DNA of 64,000 nt. It comes from Aphis gossypii (lineage: Eukaryota; Arthropoda; Insecta; Hemiptera; Aphididae). Below, in pieces: positions 52,001 to 64,000 of the stretch. The stretch covers positions 53,899,213 through 53,963,212 of the forward strand of contig NC_065531.1 in assembly GCF_020184175.1 (NCBI RefSeq), read 5' to 3'. The position numbers and the translations under genes were made by a program. The stretch's first letter is position 1. Each line of letters begins with the position of its first letter. The notes below the pieces were generated by a model. It made no database searches. It saw only the letters and a list, made by a program, of their open reading frames with translations, and was not told the DNA's origin.

Positions 52001-52455
52001 ATGTTGTCGAATCTCGCTCGTTTATTATGTATTAATATTATTTTCCAAACGACACGTAGACGTTTGTCCCCCGACAATTCGACAAAACCACAAGTTTAGT
52101 ATTTTTTTTGGCAATTTAGATGTATGAATTTTTCTTTTTGGCGTGGAAGCGTGCAGATGCATACGAATTTAAGAAAAAAAAACTCGAGTTACAAACGCGG
52201 AGGGAAATAAACAATAATAATATCGTATCCATGGCACGTTAAGACAAACATAAAAAAACGTACCCCAGAGAAACATCTTTTTCGAGCTTTTTATTTTGAA
52301 ATCGTTCCACGCGCGTTGTGACAAGTATTTTCTTATAAATTACATATATAAATCATATTATTATAATATGATTGAATAATATTGATTCATGCGTAAAATA
52401 TACGAAGTTCATATATGTGGGTGGACTATAATGACGTGTTAAAAAACATTAGTTC
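46019..52455. other. Mostly AT-rich stretch, no gene recognised
   Basis: GC-enriched patches occur at 47380-47510 (open on both strands; the plus frame reads RSTRSGRRFRPTNKTRPGHG), 47640-47770 and 51290-51400. Simple repeats include a T run at 47360-47373 and (ATT)n at 48650-48669. No splice-bounded, recognisable exon was found. Confidence 0.4.
48650..48669. repeat. Trinucleotide repeat (ATT)n
   Basis: About six ATT units. An open frame across it gives an isoleucine run and is not a gene. Confidence 0.85.
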
Positions 52456-52508
52456 TCTGATTCTGGTTTTTAATACACGATTTCCGTGTATGAAGTACCA
52501 GAATTAGA
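52456..52508. ncRNA. Pre-miRNA-like hairpin (candidate)
   Basis: A 53-base segment folds into a nearly continuous 24-position stem with a 5-base loop (ATTTC). The 5' arm has TCTG, ATTCTGGT, TTTTA and ATACACG; the 3' arm has CGTGTAT, GAAGT, ACCAGAAT and TAGA. Only a U-U and an A-G mismatch interrupt it, with two G-U wobbles. The arms are of miRNA length, though the loop is short for a typical precursor. It could equally be the centre of a small palindromic transposon. No mature miRNA was recognised, and the strand is unknown because either strand folds. Confidence 0.35.
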
Positions 52509-55500
52509 TTTAATAATCATTTATAATATATATATATATATATTATTTTCTAGGACTCTAGGATATATTATCCGTCACTGGTCGATTACATCGTATAATA
52601 CCCACGCGAAAAATTCAACCGAGAATCGAGTGATAATCACGGTATAGCTGGTACGTGATAAATATTGATACATCGCTAACCAGCTTGCTCGTAATGCGTC
52701 GCAAACAAGGACTAATCATAGGCACATATTTTTAACCGGTATTATAGCGTATCATGGTATTTAATATACTCGTAATATTTCGTTTTAAAAGCACCAAAAT
52801 ATTATATTACAATTTAAGATAGACATCTACAGATTATTATTTTAATCGTATACGTACCATGAATTATTTTATTATAAAAAACGATAAAACGGTTTTTTGA
52901 CATTTGTTTAGCACGTGACCTACCAATATACTTTCTAAAGTTTAATAGTTTATTTTCTTTGGTTCGATATGTAACCTATCTGGTTTTTGTCCAATTTTAA
53001 GTATAAATTTAAATAATTATAATAACAGTACATCTAAGAGTTGTTTTTATTTTATTTATTAGTGCATTTATACATTGTACATATTTACTTATCGTCTATC
53101 GACCTATGACTTATAAGTAAACCGGTTATAGGTGCATATATAATATATATGCTATGCATAAAATCACATGTAAATTTGCAAAAACTATACTTAGGTGTAT
53201 TGTTGTGATTAGTAATTATGGAAATAAACATTTTGGGAAGAATACCTGATAACATGATACAACTCCAGATATGTTGCGTCATTTTATTGAAGCATACCTA
53301 CTTGGTATAGACTAATAGATTACTAAAAAAAATAATATTATTTTTATAATTTTTATTGCATATCAAAAAAGTTTAACCTGCCAAATTAATATGTATCATA
53401 ATTCAGAATAAATTATTAAATATAAATATTTAAAAATTAAAAAGAAATAATGACATAATTTATAAATGTTTTTGAAAATAAATACTATTTTGTTTTTTTT
53501 ATAGGTACCAATAACATGTATACATTATACAAATTCACCGTTATAGCATATTTGAAGGAATTTGCAGTTATCTGGTAGGTCACCGTCTAATTAAATACCT
53601 TTTTATTTTTAATAATACATTAGCTTATCAAAGTTTGTTTGAGAAATATCTTGTAACTAATTACCAAACACGATTTTTCTGGCAATAACACTTATATTAC
53701 AATAATAAGTGCAAAAATATGCGATCAGTGAGACCGGTACTTCTCATATTATTGACCACATTAATACATTATGCCCATATATTTAAACTTCGTCTTACTA
53801 ATGCATAACAACATGACTAATTTTAAATGTTTGAATAATCCGTTTTACGGTATTTTTAATATTATACAGTAAACAAGTGTTGGCCTATATTATCAACTTA
53901 AATGAAAATAATATAATTAATCTAGGCTTTTTTAATATTTTTATTTTTGAAGAATGTTATATTTAAATTTACAATATTCAAATGCTTATATTTTACTTTG
54001 AAATTTAAATACCAAACAAGCTTAAAAAGTTGCACAAATAGTTGATACTATATGCGTTAGTATAAGACAGTGACATCAACATGATGGTGTATAAGGTAAA
54101 ATACGTCCTGTTAAGAAAATATATAATACTGCGTATGCTTCAAAGTTCGGTTTCTACGGGAAGGTTATGACTTGGTAGGTACTTACTGCCGTTTTAACGT
54201 GTGTCGTGGATACAGCATAATAGTTGACTTAAGTTTGCGCGAGCGAAACATTTAAACGACTTAATAATTGTCAAATTACGCGAAAGAAGATTCCATTTAT
54301 GCCACGATCCTCCGCAACATCAGCAATATATTAAGTATATATATATATACCTACAGCGCGTGATGTACGTATATATACGTTATAGTAATAATGTAATAAC
54401 AGTTGCATTATATTCACAGACTTCGTGTATCTCCTAGCTCGATGCAGTCGCTGTAATCGTCGTTCATATATATATAATTCAAGATAAATGGCGGTTTAGC
54501 ATGCCACGAATACTTGGTTAAATACATATTATACTAAATACTGTTGTTCACTGTTAGAACCAAAGGTCAAATTTTGTTGACTTATTAATTTTTATACAAA
54601 ATTAATATATTTTTTTTTATTATTATTTTTTTTTTTATATATTTATATTAATAGAAAATTGAAAATGAACATGTAAACGTAATTAATATCATCATAACGA
54701 CAGCGATTTTGATGGGTTAGCAACTCATACATCGTAATAATAATATACACAAAGAGAACGTTTTACACTGCTTTATAATGTATATATTACGTAACTAATG
54801 AATACAATTTCCTAATTATATAGCAATTTGAGGTCTCGATGTTTTTTTATAATAACCGAATATTTGTAGAAATTTTGTCAAAAATGTTATGAAAACTGCA
54901 GATTTTAAATTAAAATATAAATTTATAAAAATATAATTCAAAAATTAGGGTTAAACCGACTGAAAATCATTAAATAATTAGTTTGCAGGTCAAATAACGG
55001 TAATTAAATTTACTTTAATATTCTATAGGGAGTCCAATGTAACATAATATAATATGGGGACCAACACTCAATAATAGACAATATTACTTAATACCGTGTA
55101 TTACCTATTTGGTTATGTTAATTTACTTAAATTTATTTTAAACGAAATCGGTTGTATTAATTAAATATTGTAATAGTTTATATAACAGACATAAATTAAA
55201 AATATTTTCCTCTAGCTACCTTTTATAATTGTAAAAATGTCATAACTTTGAGAGGATTTATTTTAAACTATAAAAAAACTAAGACTAACTATTAGTTGGG
55301 GTCATATGTAACTTTTTTTAAAATATTTAAAATTCAAAGCAATGTTTATGAAAATAATGTAGGGTTTAAAAGGGACACATGAAATTTTTTTCAAATAAAA
55401 CTATTTTTACCTGAAAATTATATACATCCATATTTTTTTTTCATTTGTACTTTACATTAATAACGAAATGTAACTTTTGTCTCCGGTTTCCACCAGTATT

Positions 55501-55714
55501 ATAGAGATAATACACATCAAATATGCGTATTCAAACATCGTTCATTTTCGATAACGACTGCAGTGAATCACTAGTTTGTGCATACAATATCATTTATATA
55601 TATATATATATATATACGTGTACATGTTCTACGATGACCAATTCACTCTACACACAGTGATTCGCACAACATGTTTGATCTCGGGTAAACCAAACAAACA
55701 ATAAATGAGGCATT
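52509..55714. other. AT-rich stretch, no gene recognised
   Basis: Only AT microsatellite runs (for example 52527-52545 and 55595-55616) and long A/T-rich sequence. No supported coding or RNA feature was found. Confidence 0.5.
55595..55616. repeat. AT microsatellite
   Basis: An uninterrupted alternating TA run of 22 bases. Confidence 0.85.
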
Positions 55715-55775
55715 CCGGATATTCAACCCCGCATTGCCCGGATATTGAACCCCGGGGTGCAGCCCGGATATTATG
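55715..55775. repeat. Short GC-rich triple repeat
   Basis: The word CCGGATATT occurs three times, at 55715, 55738 and 55764. The first two copies are followed by CAACCCCG and GAACCCCG, and the third by ATGACC. Units are 23 and 26 bases apart, so it is an imperfect tandem array. Its G+C content is far above the surroundings. Confidence 0.75.
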
Positions 55776-58588
55776 ACCTATGACGACTGCAGAGTAATGG
55801 GTAATGTCGTGCCACTAATATGCTTAGTTATATTATGTATTACATTCTCGTGAACTTGCAGTATCGATTCAAACAAAAAAAAAAAATTAAAAGTTTTTTG
55901 ATGTAGGCAGACGTATATGGACATGTATATATTATATTAAACATGAGCCAAGCATTGATATACATTATATTTATATCGAGTAATAAAAAAATACCAACAA
56001 TATAACTACCATCATACAATATCTGTACTTTGTGGAACACATTAATAATGGTAACTAAAGTAATTATTTTATACACAATATCTGATTTTCAATTATCTAT
56101 TATCTCTTTATACTAAATAAGTTTTGAAAAGAATCAAAAATTTCGTATTTAACTACTAAACACAATTCATAATATACCAATTAGGTATTTTATATATTAT
56201 TTAAAACTTATAATTAATATATTAAATTAATGCCATTCCTGTGATCGGTAGTGACTATAAATATTAACCCTACAATAGTGATCCTTAATATTAAAGTGAA
56301 TATACTGAGCAAATGTTTAGTGTGTTCAATACGTTTACTAAAATTTGAATAATGCAGATGCCTGATTAGTAGATATAATGTAATATATTACTTTAAGATA
56401 TCCGAAAAAAACAGAAATTATGTATGAAAAAAACAAAATAAAATGACTAATACTTTGTTTTTTAAACGCGTTATCCTTACAGACCATATTTTATTGTGTA
56501 CATCCTTTTATAATATATTTAACCATCAGTATGTACTTATTTATAGGTAAGTATATTTACTCGCTAACGGCAACCGAAAATCGATAAAGCTCGTTGAATA
56601 TAACAAACACGTTATATACGACACACCATTTACAATATATTAACACGTAAAACAGAACGAAACCTAAACCAAAACGTACCTATTTCATTAAATGGTGTAA
56701 AACGATCGCGTTTTTATTCGCTCATAGGAAAAACTCTAAACAAAAAAAAAACACCCATCGTATAAACTGAAGTCTTCACACACGAATGTATATAAATAAG
56801 TGCGATAAATTATGCGTACGTACACCTTGATGAATAGGTGACTATATTTTTGCAAAATAGGTTTTTTGACGGGCAGCAATAACAAGCCATAGACGTATAT
56901 CAATACACGCGTGTCATGAGCGTCCGATTGATATTACCAACGACGACACATCCAATTTGAAATCAATATAACAGTTTAAGGTTATCATCTCAAGTTAGGA
57001 GCGTCAATAAATTATATATATTATAGCATACAATACTATAAAAGTAAGTACTATATACCACGCACACACATTTATAAAATGACTTGTATACATCCAAAAG
57101 CGGTATCATAATAACATATATTATATATACCTATAGTGCAGGTAACTGCGACATCTGATGAGCACCGACGACCCAGTACAATAAAAACAGTAACAATATG
57201 CACGTCGTAAGACAACTATACATATAGATTTAAGCATCATAATATATTATATTATGTCGGTTCAATCTCGCACCGAGTTTCATTACAATACTATATATGA
57301 TACGTATACCTTAGGTATAATATAAGACATGATATATGTATAGGTTCGAACATCGTTTAATGCGTGACACATATAATTAGTCGTGTTTAAATTCTTTAAC
57401 GTTACAAACGTCTCGCGGGTAGTGTTATAATAACTATACGAACACGAATATAGCATCATAACTCGATTTGTTTGTCGCTACGAATATTATTTTGTAAACG
57501 ATAAAAAAAATAGGTAGCATGATACGAGTATTTAAATTGGCCGCTGAATTATAGCGTGTGTATAGTCGTACTATTTTACGCTCAAACGGCTATGATTATA
57601 ATATATATATAGTTGAGGATGTTCAAAGGCATTAATGGATAGGTACGCATTATATAATATACATGGTCCGTTAAGTATTACCCGGCAGACTCGACGACAA
57701 CGTCTCGTTACGGCGGATTTATGAAAATTAAATTGTATTCGAGTGCTTGATAGGTATTATACGCGTTTCGATGACCGTAGTTATATTATATATTTATATA
57801 TACCTATATATGTATATACGTTGGCCGAGAGCCATAGAAAACCGTTCGAGTGTACTAAATATCGAACCTATAAAGATATTTTATATAAACTTCAATATTA
57901 ATAATAATAAGCTGTATATGCAATGTTTATATACATAGAAAAATAATAAATAAGTACACGGGGCGGAACACTTTTCACTTAAGAATTAATAGCGCTGCAA
58001 CAATAAAAGTATATTATATATACGTTATACTTTAAAAATATACAAAAATCATAAAAAATAATACAATATAATTTTCAAGTAAAAAATAGTATGATGGAGT
58101 ATACCGACATGTTTGATACGTGTATACAACTGAAATGTGCCTATTATTATTATTATTTCATTTGAAATCATAAGTGTTAACGGTTCATACCGGTAAACGA
58201 AGTCCTCGTGGAACCTACAGTAGTGACCGCACCGATTTAATGGTAATAATCACAGGAAACTGCAAAAGCTATATAATACAGTGCAAAACGATACCAACGA
58301 CGGACGTAGACGGAAGTTCGTCAAATCCAGTCAACTGCTACTACAGTACTATTATAATATAATAATAATGATATAATGTCAAAATGGACGAGAATAATAT
58401 TATTTCTACTAAGAGTCGGTGGTGGTATCATCGCCATCGTCGTTGAAACCGCTTGCTATGACTTTGAGACAATAGAGATTAGAGATTACTATTATTATGC
58501 ATAAAATATATAATTATAAATTATAGATGAATCTAGTTGCAAGGGATTTTTGACGTTAAGTGACGTATCTCTGCAGTATAAATATCCA

Positions 58589-58591
<3 letters not shown>

Positions 58592-58622
<31 letters not shown>
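58592..58622. repeat. AT microsatellite, 31 bases
   Basis: The longest uninterrupted TA run seen in the window. Confidence 0.9.
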
Positions 58623-58625
<3 letters not shown>

Positions 58626-60437
58626 ATGTATACGCTGTCATGATATGGGTGTATGTATTAATTATGTATACACAGGGATCGCACATTTGTCATTCCTTCA
58701 ATATCCTCCTACTTACAAAAGGACAGATTCCAAAAATCCTTCTTACATAATTAAACGTCCATTAGTTCAATAGCCAACGGCGTATCGGTGACGGAATTGA
58801 TGGGCAAACGACGACGTCCTTACGCGCTATTCGTATAATTATACAGCACAGAAGGATTAGACAAATTTGGTATAGCCAAAAAAATAAAAATAAAAATAAT
58901 ATATGGTATCAACTACGCATTGCCGTCGCAATAAATCTAAGGATTGGCAATTTCCGGGAACGCGAGGAAATTCAATTCACGGGAACCATACAGAAACTGC
59001 TGCAGGAATGAATAGTAGTTTAAGCTATATAAGGATATAATAGTGGTGTTTTTAATTCAAATATTCAAGTTTTTAGCTAACTTTAAATTTAAAATATTAA
59101 AAAAGGCATATTAGGTTTCAATTTGGGCATATACAATATATCATGTACCTGTATATAGTAGCGAAATCGATGCATATTATATATTGCTGGATCTGTATGA
59201 GTCTCATTACAATTCTCTTTTTTTTATTAGGTATATGAATATAAAAAAAATTAATAAACATTATAGGTACTTAACAAGAATTTAATCCAACAAATCTTTC
59301 ATAATTATTAATAATAATACCTTAATACCCTAATAATACCCTTTTTCCATTGATAATTTAAACAATTTTAACACTACACATCTCATTGTGAAATAAATAT
59401 ATAGGTATGAAAAAAACGGGAGATAACCCAGCAGTAAGTAAGGTAATATAAATTATTAAATTATGCAAACCGACGTTAAATGATGTTTTGACTTTTGGTC
59501 ATAGCTAATACCTAAAAGTTTTAAAACGTTCGGCCGACCAATCAAGTCGTTCGAGTAATACAATTAGGACATTACCTTTTTTAACCAGCGTGTGACTAAA
59601 ATAAGCGCAGTCGACCTTACCCAAAACGACAATGACAGTAATTATAATTATAACTATTATTATATTTGGATACTTGATCCACGTAGTTATGCGTACGGAT
59701 TTGTACACCGACCGGCGAAGCCGCATACATCAGGCTTTGACGTATTTTCAATGTGTGTACGATAATAAACATGAACAGGTAGGTGCAGAGTAAGTACATA
59801 TAGGATAAGTATATCTATTATACGCAATACGCGTTATAATTGAACTTTCCGAAACAATGCGCACATCGTATATGATAATATAATAATATATTTCAAACAA
59901 ATATGGCAAAACTACTGCGGTGACGCTTCGATTTTTCATCCGCGATTTTTCTCGACTCGTTTACGATACGTCTACATAGCTAATTATGTATAAATGTCGT
60001 TACAATTGTTGCAGTCTGCATAGCCTTGGAGTACGGCCACCGGACACACTCTTATAGGAAAATATTATATACAGTGCGTGAACATTAAATAACGCGTTTA
60101 TATATAATCGTTTAACAATAATGCTAAATCAGCTGCTAATCACACGCGTTTTGACTTTATATATTTATGTCGTATAATGTATAATGCGATCGACGAATGA
60201 TAGTTACTGTTGTATACATCAAACGCATACCTATAATGATATCAATAAAATAATATACTTTCCTTAACGAGATTTCTGCACACGCAGAGAATTACGAGGT
60301 AATGCTGCAATATAATATATATTATATTATATAGCGTAGTAAAGTACTGTACGTTACTGTCGCAACGTATATAGTCGCATTTTGTAGGTACACGTCCTCG
60401 TACTTGTACTTAGAATAATAATAATTATGGTGTATAA

Positions 60438-60459
60438 TTTTTTTTTTTTTTTTTTTTTT
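60438..60459. repeat. Poly(T) run, 22 bases
   Basis: An uninterrupted T run. Its retroposon origin cannot be tested here. Confidence 0.85.
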
Positions 60460-62400
60460 AATAATTAACGTTTAATAATTTAAACTACAAAATATATTGT
60501 TTATATATTATTTAGATATATTAAAAATAAAGTTTAAAAAAAAAAATTGTAATACAATGTACACAGGTAAATATTATTACTATAAAATTATGTCTAAAGA
60601 GATGGCGTCATCAGACTCACCGTGAGTCCACTCTTATACAATATTAAGTAGTACAACAGGTGTTGAATATTAATACAGAAATCGTTCACGTGACTTACCT
60701 GAAACAAAAACAAAAACAAAAAACCATTAGATAAATATTTATCACTATTATTATTAGTATTTTCATTATCATATAGGTCATAGGAGGGTAATGAGGCAAC
60801 TAATAGAATTGACATTCTAATGTAAACTATAATGATGTATTCGTATACACAAATTAGCGATCATCAAAATTCTAACTATACAACTTTCGATTTAATCAAA
60901 TCGACTAGAGACGAATTAAAATTCCTCAAAATGCCGTAACAACTGCAACGAATACGATAATCGACAAGTACCTACGCAACCACATGCAATTAATTCACCT
61001 AATTATATCAAGAGACGCGTTTTGAGTGGCCTCAAGGGAGGTATCGTTTCAAATTTCAAAACAGTAAACAAAAAAACATACGTTCTAATGCATAAACATC
61101 ATATTTATACGACAAGAAATCCAATTAAGTTTTAATCAATGGTTGGGGATTGGTTAGGCTCTAAGGTACACAAGTAAAAGACCAGTGATTGACTGATGCA
61201 TTGTCGAATTACGTCCAGTAGAAATTTAGCTGGTTTTTCATTTCTACTTAATAGTTAATACAACACAACATACTGTTTATACGCATACGCGATACACTTA
61301 TCATATTATATAATGTTATTGTCGCTACATGTATATAAACATTATAAACGTTTTTGACAAAATTAATGTATCGATGAAAGTTATTATAATATTGTTAAAT
61401 ACAATCGCCGAGTATCCTATATATATACAATATACATATATTATAACAGCAACAACAACATCAATACCGTACTTATATAAAAATGTATTTAGGTTTTGCT
61501 GTAGTCGTTATAGAAAATCGCATCTCACGACGGGAACGTAATGCTATTTCAACGCGAAAACCCATACAATTTATTACGCTATGACGATTCAATAATACAT
61601 CATTTCGTTTTATTATCTCGTACCATATTATAATATATTATACGAGTTTCGTGTGTACGCGTACAATAATGAAATACGATTTGTCCGCATAACGCTTGAT
61701 TTTATCGATGTATAAAATCCAAAGTCGTGAACGCGATGTATATAATAATATAATATGTAATATATGTAATAATATAATTTATCGTTATAACATATACGTG
61801 GCGTAAGTAGTTTCACCCCGGAGCACAGTCGTCGTTCGAGACATAATCAAAACGACTCCTGTGCCCGCGATTGATGGCAGCTCGAGAAACTCTATATATA
61901 TTATAATATATAATATAATAATAAATATTCACCCGAGCGCGTACCATTATCGCTGTGCTGCTACCGCGGGGGCTGTACACGGTTCGTATAATTCAATAAT
62001 ATATTATATATATTATTATGACGACGGCGGTGGCGAGGAGAGTTAATGACGAAGAACGGAATAATCAGCTGACTTGGGTTTATTATTGATTAAATATTTT
62101 GTATTCTATAAATTATCACAACTAACCAGCGTATACGAGGAGTGCGTGTGATGCGTTGTGTATCGTCCTTTCCACTTCACCGGTAAACCACCGCTGTGGT
62201 ATATTACAATAATGATATTACACTTATATATATAATATATATAATAAAAATTATATGGACTTGTAGGCGAGTGATACTTGATCCCGATCGTATTTGATTG
62301 CCGCTAACCTTTTCAAGGTTCCCAGACTACGGGGGGTTTCTTTACTCTACCTACATAGATTTACATATCACCTACAGAGTATATGGTTTCTCGACTGACG

Positions 62401-62424
62401 TTTTTTTTTTTTTTTTTTTTTTTT
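62401..62424. repeat. Poly(T) run, 24 bases
   Basis: An uninterrupted T run following GACTGACG. No flanking duplication was recognised. Confidence 0.85.
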
Positions 62425-64000
62425 ATTGTTATGGTCTTTTAACCTGTAATTTATATATTATACACGGTGGGAGATGATCTTTTTAAACGACATGGGATCG
62501 TAATTATTATTGTCGGGAAATACGTATAGGGCGCATACTTGATAATCATTCGTCGTTAGGTTTTTTATAGCACATATACATATGATATGTATATTTGTGT
62601 GTACCTATCTCAAACTTGTTGGTTGTTTTTTTAGCACCTAAATTATTGTTTCAACTCGACCACTAAAGTCTTTTCGCATTGCTCTGCAGTGTTAACGATT
62701 TATAAAATGTACCGTTGAAAATTTATCGAACGACTCGAACGAGGACGCCACGCCTTGAAATCGAATCGCGGTATTAAATCATTTATAAAATCCGTAAAGG
62801 TTCTTTTTATAGGTTACGAGCAACAAAATATATTAAACTGAATTTTAATACACAACTTAACGGGTTTAAATCAAATACATTTCGCAGGATACTGACGAAA
62901 GCGTTTGTCGTCGCGATAACGCACTTCCGCAGATGCCGTTTACACAATATTAATGAATGCGGAAAGTGTTGCAGCATGTATAATGTATATAATAATATAT
63001 GTCTAGTGGTAAATGTAGTATTATTATTACCGTATGTCGGACATAATTAAATATAATATGGTAAAACGTAAAAAAATTCGTATTATGCTTAACCAGTTTA
63101 GCGGGTTTATAGAGTTATTCCATCAACAATTTCAATGGAAATGAATGAATCAACAAAAATATCGATGGTCGTGTCGTATACATACCCAATAAGTTTCGTC
63201 GGTTTAACGGTAAAAATATATTTATTATAAAGACGTATACCTTCGAATGGTATTTTTAGAACTCTAATGTTTTATAGCAGTACTAACCTATATAAATATG
63301 ACAAGTATAAGCATTAGCTACTTCCTATATTATATTATAGAATGTATCAGGTATTATAACACGTTTTATGCCCGCCAATTAAAAGTTTATTTTTTTAAAC
63401 ATCGCTTTATATATTTGAAACACTTATTACCATCTACAATAATTACACTATAACGATAAACAAACTGGTTAATATAGATACATCGAGTTAAAAAATAGAG
63501 GTAGACGTCTCATCGCACACGGTCGAGACGCCGACAAATTTAATTTAACTAATATATAGCAAAAGTTTTGAGTGCAATTAAAATAGCAATTCAATTTGTG
63601 AACAATTCGCAAACAACGCGTCATCCACAAACGTTGGCGAGCTGTACTAGACAGATTTATAATGTATATACGTATAAAGTACAATCAATATTTCGACGGA
63701 TATAAGTCTGTACGACGTGTATGTATATGTTATACAACCTACGCGAGTCGTTAATTACGTTTTGACGAGCAGTATTGCAAAACGGACAAGAATCGACGTG
63801 ACAGTAACATATACTATATATCGTAATAGTAAAAACAAAAGTCATAAGTCATAACGACCGTTGGCGCATTCTCGAGAGTCTCGCGTGAACGTTACCTACA
63901 TATTATTATATATGTAGGGAAAAAATACGCGAGTGACGGCACAAAAACGCGAATTTAAGACGAAAATCGGACGAGGAAAAAACCAAAAACGTACTTGTTG

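Larger units (their letters stand above)
55776..64000. other. AT-rich stretch to the right edge, no gene recognised
   Basis: Homopolymer and AT repeats are listed separately. Mildly GC-enriched patches lie at 57660-57720, 58174-58340 and 61800-62050 without convincing exons. A 45-base segment at about 58206-58250 has splice-like borders on the minus strand but too little content to judge. Confidence 0.45.

Noticed and set aside
58206..58250. 45-base minus-strand segment between TTTTGCAG and GTAGGT
   Set aside because: Splice-like borders only; too short, no recognisable peptide and no neighbouring exon.
1..64000. CRISPR arrays, operons, phage or plasmid genes
   Set aside because: No regularly spaced repeats or long contiguous coding frames; composition and splice structure are those of animal nuclear DNA.

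Overview
The window looks like nuclear DNA of an insect, most likely an aphid or a close hemipteran relative. It is strongly AT-rich, and short words such as TAGGTACCTATATA recur throughout, which I associate with aphid genomes. It also has long introns, many AT/GT microsatellites, and short GC-rich CpG islets that stand out from the background. There is no bacterial, plasmid, phage or CRISPR character. The species call is an impression, not a proof.

Only one gene can be named. Two minus-strand exons (12919-12993 and 10128-10247) have good splice sites and join in frame. Together they encode the end of the DMAP1-binding domain and the following linker of a Disco-interacting protein 2 (DIP2) homologue; the diagnostic peptide is DITQKGYEKKKTRLLAPY. 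A third minus-strand exon at 28377-28440 starts with an ATG inside a CpG-rich block (about 28410-28860), has an in-frame stop upstream, and ends in exactly the splice phase needed by the 12.9 kb exon. It is probably a DIP2 first exon, but its peptide (MDSDDEPIDLEDLYQWL...) is not the usual vertebrate/fly DIP2 N-terminus, so it may be an alternative start. The adenylate-forming domains of DIP2 would lie beyond the left edge.

Layout: 1-10127 is DIP2 intron 3 (no further exon recognised), containing a complete non-autonomous hAT element at 6261-7084. 10248-12918 is intron 2. 12994-28376 is a 15-kb intron 1 holding microsatellites, GC-rich islets, several unassigned open frames on the plus strand (notably 19.9-21.0 kb and 24.86-25.16 kb), one member of a dispersed repeat, and a degenerate hAT-like element just inside the intron's 5' end. 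28860-64000 is upstream of that start. I see no certain gene there. It contains a nested transposon (33125-33390), a second copy of the dispersed repeat (34402-34530), a CpG islet with promoter-like features (40570-40950), a pre-miRNA-like hairpin (52456-52508), a short GC-rich triple repeat (55715-55775) and many simple repeats.

The most interesting points are the non-canonical DIP2 first exon, the element-within-element at 33.1-33.4 kb, and the hairpin at 52.5 kb. I did not find a clear new multi-gene system; most of the window is non-coding.
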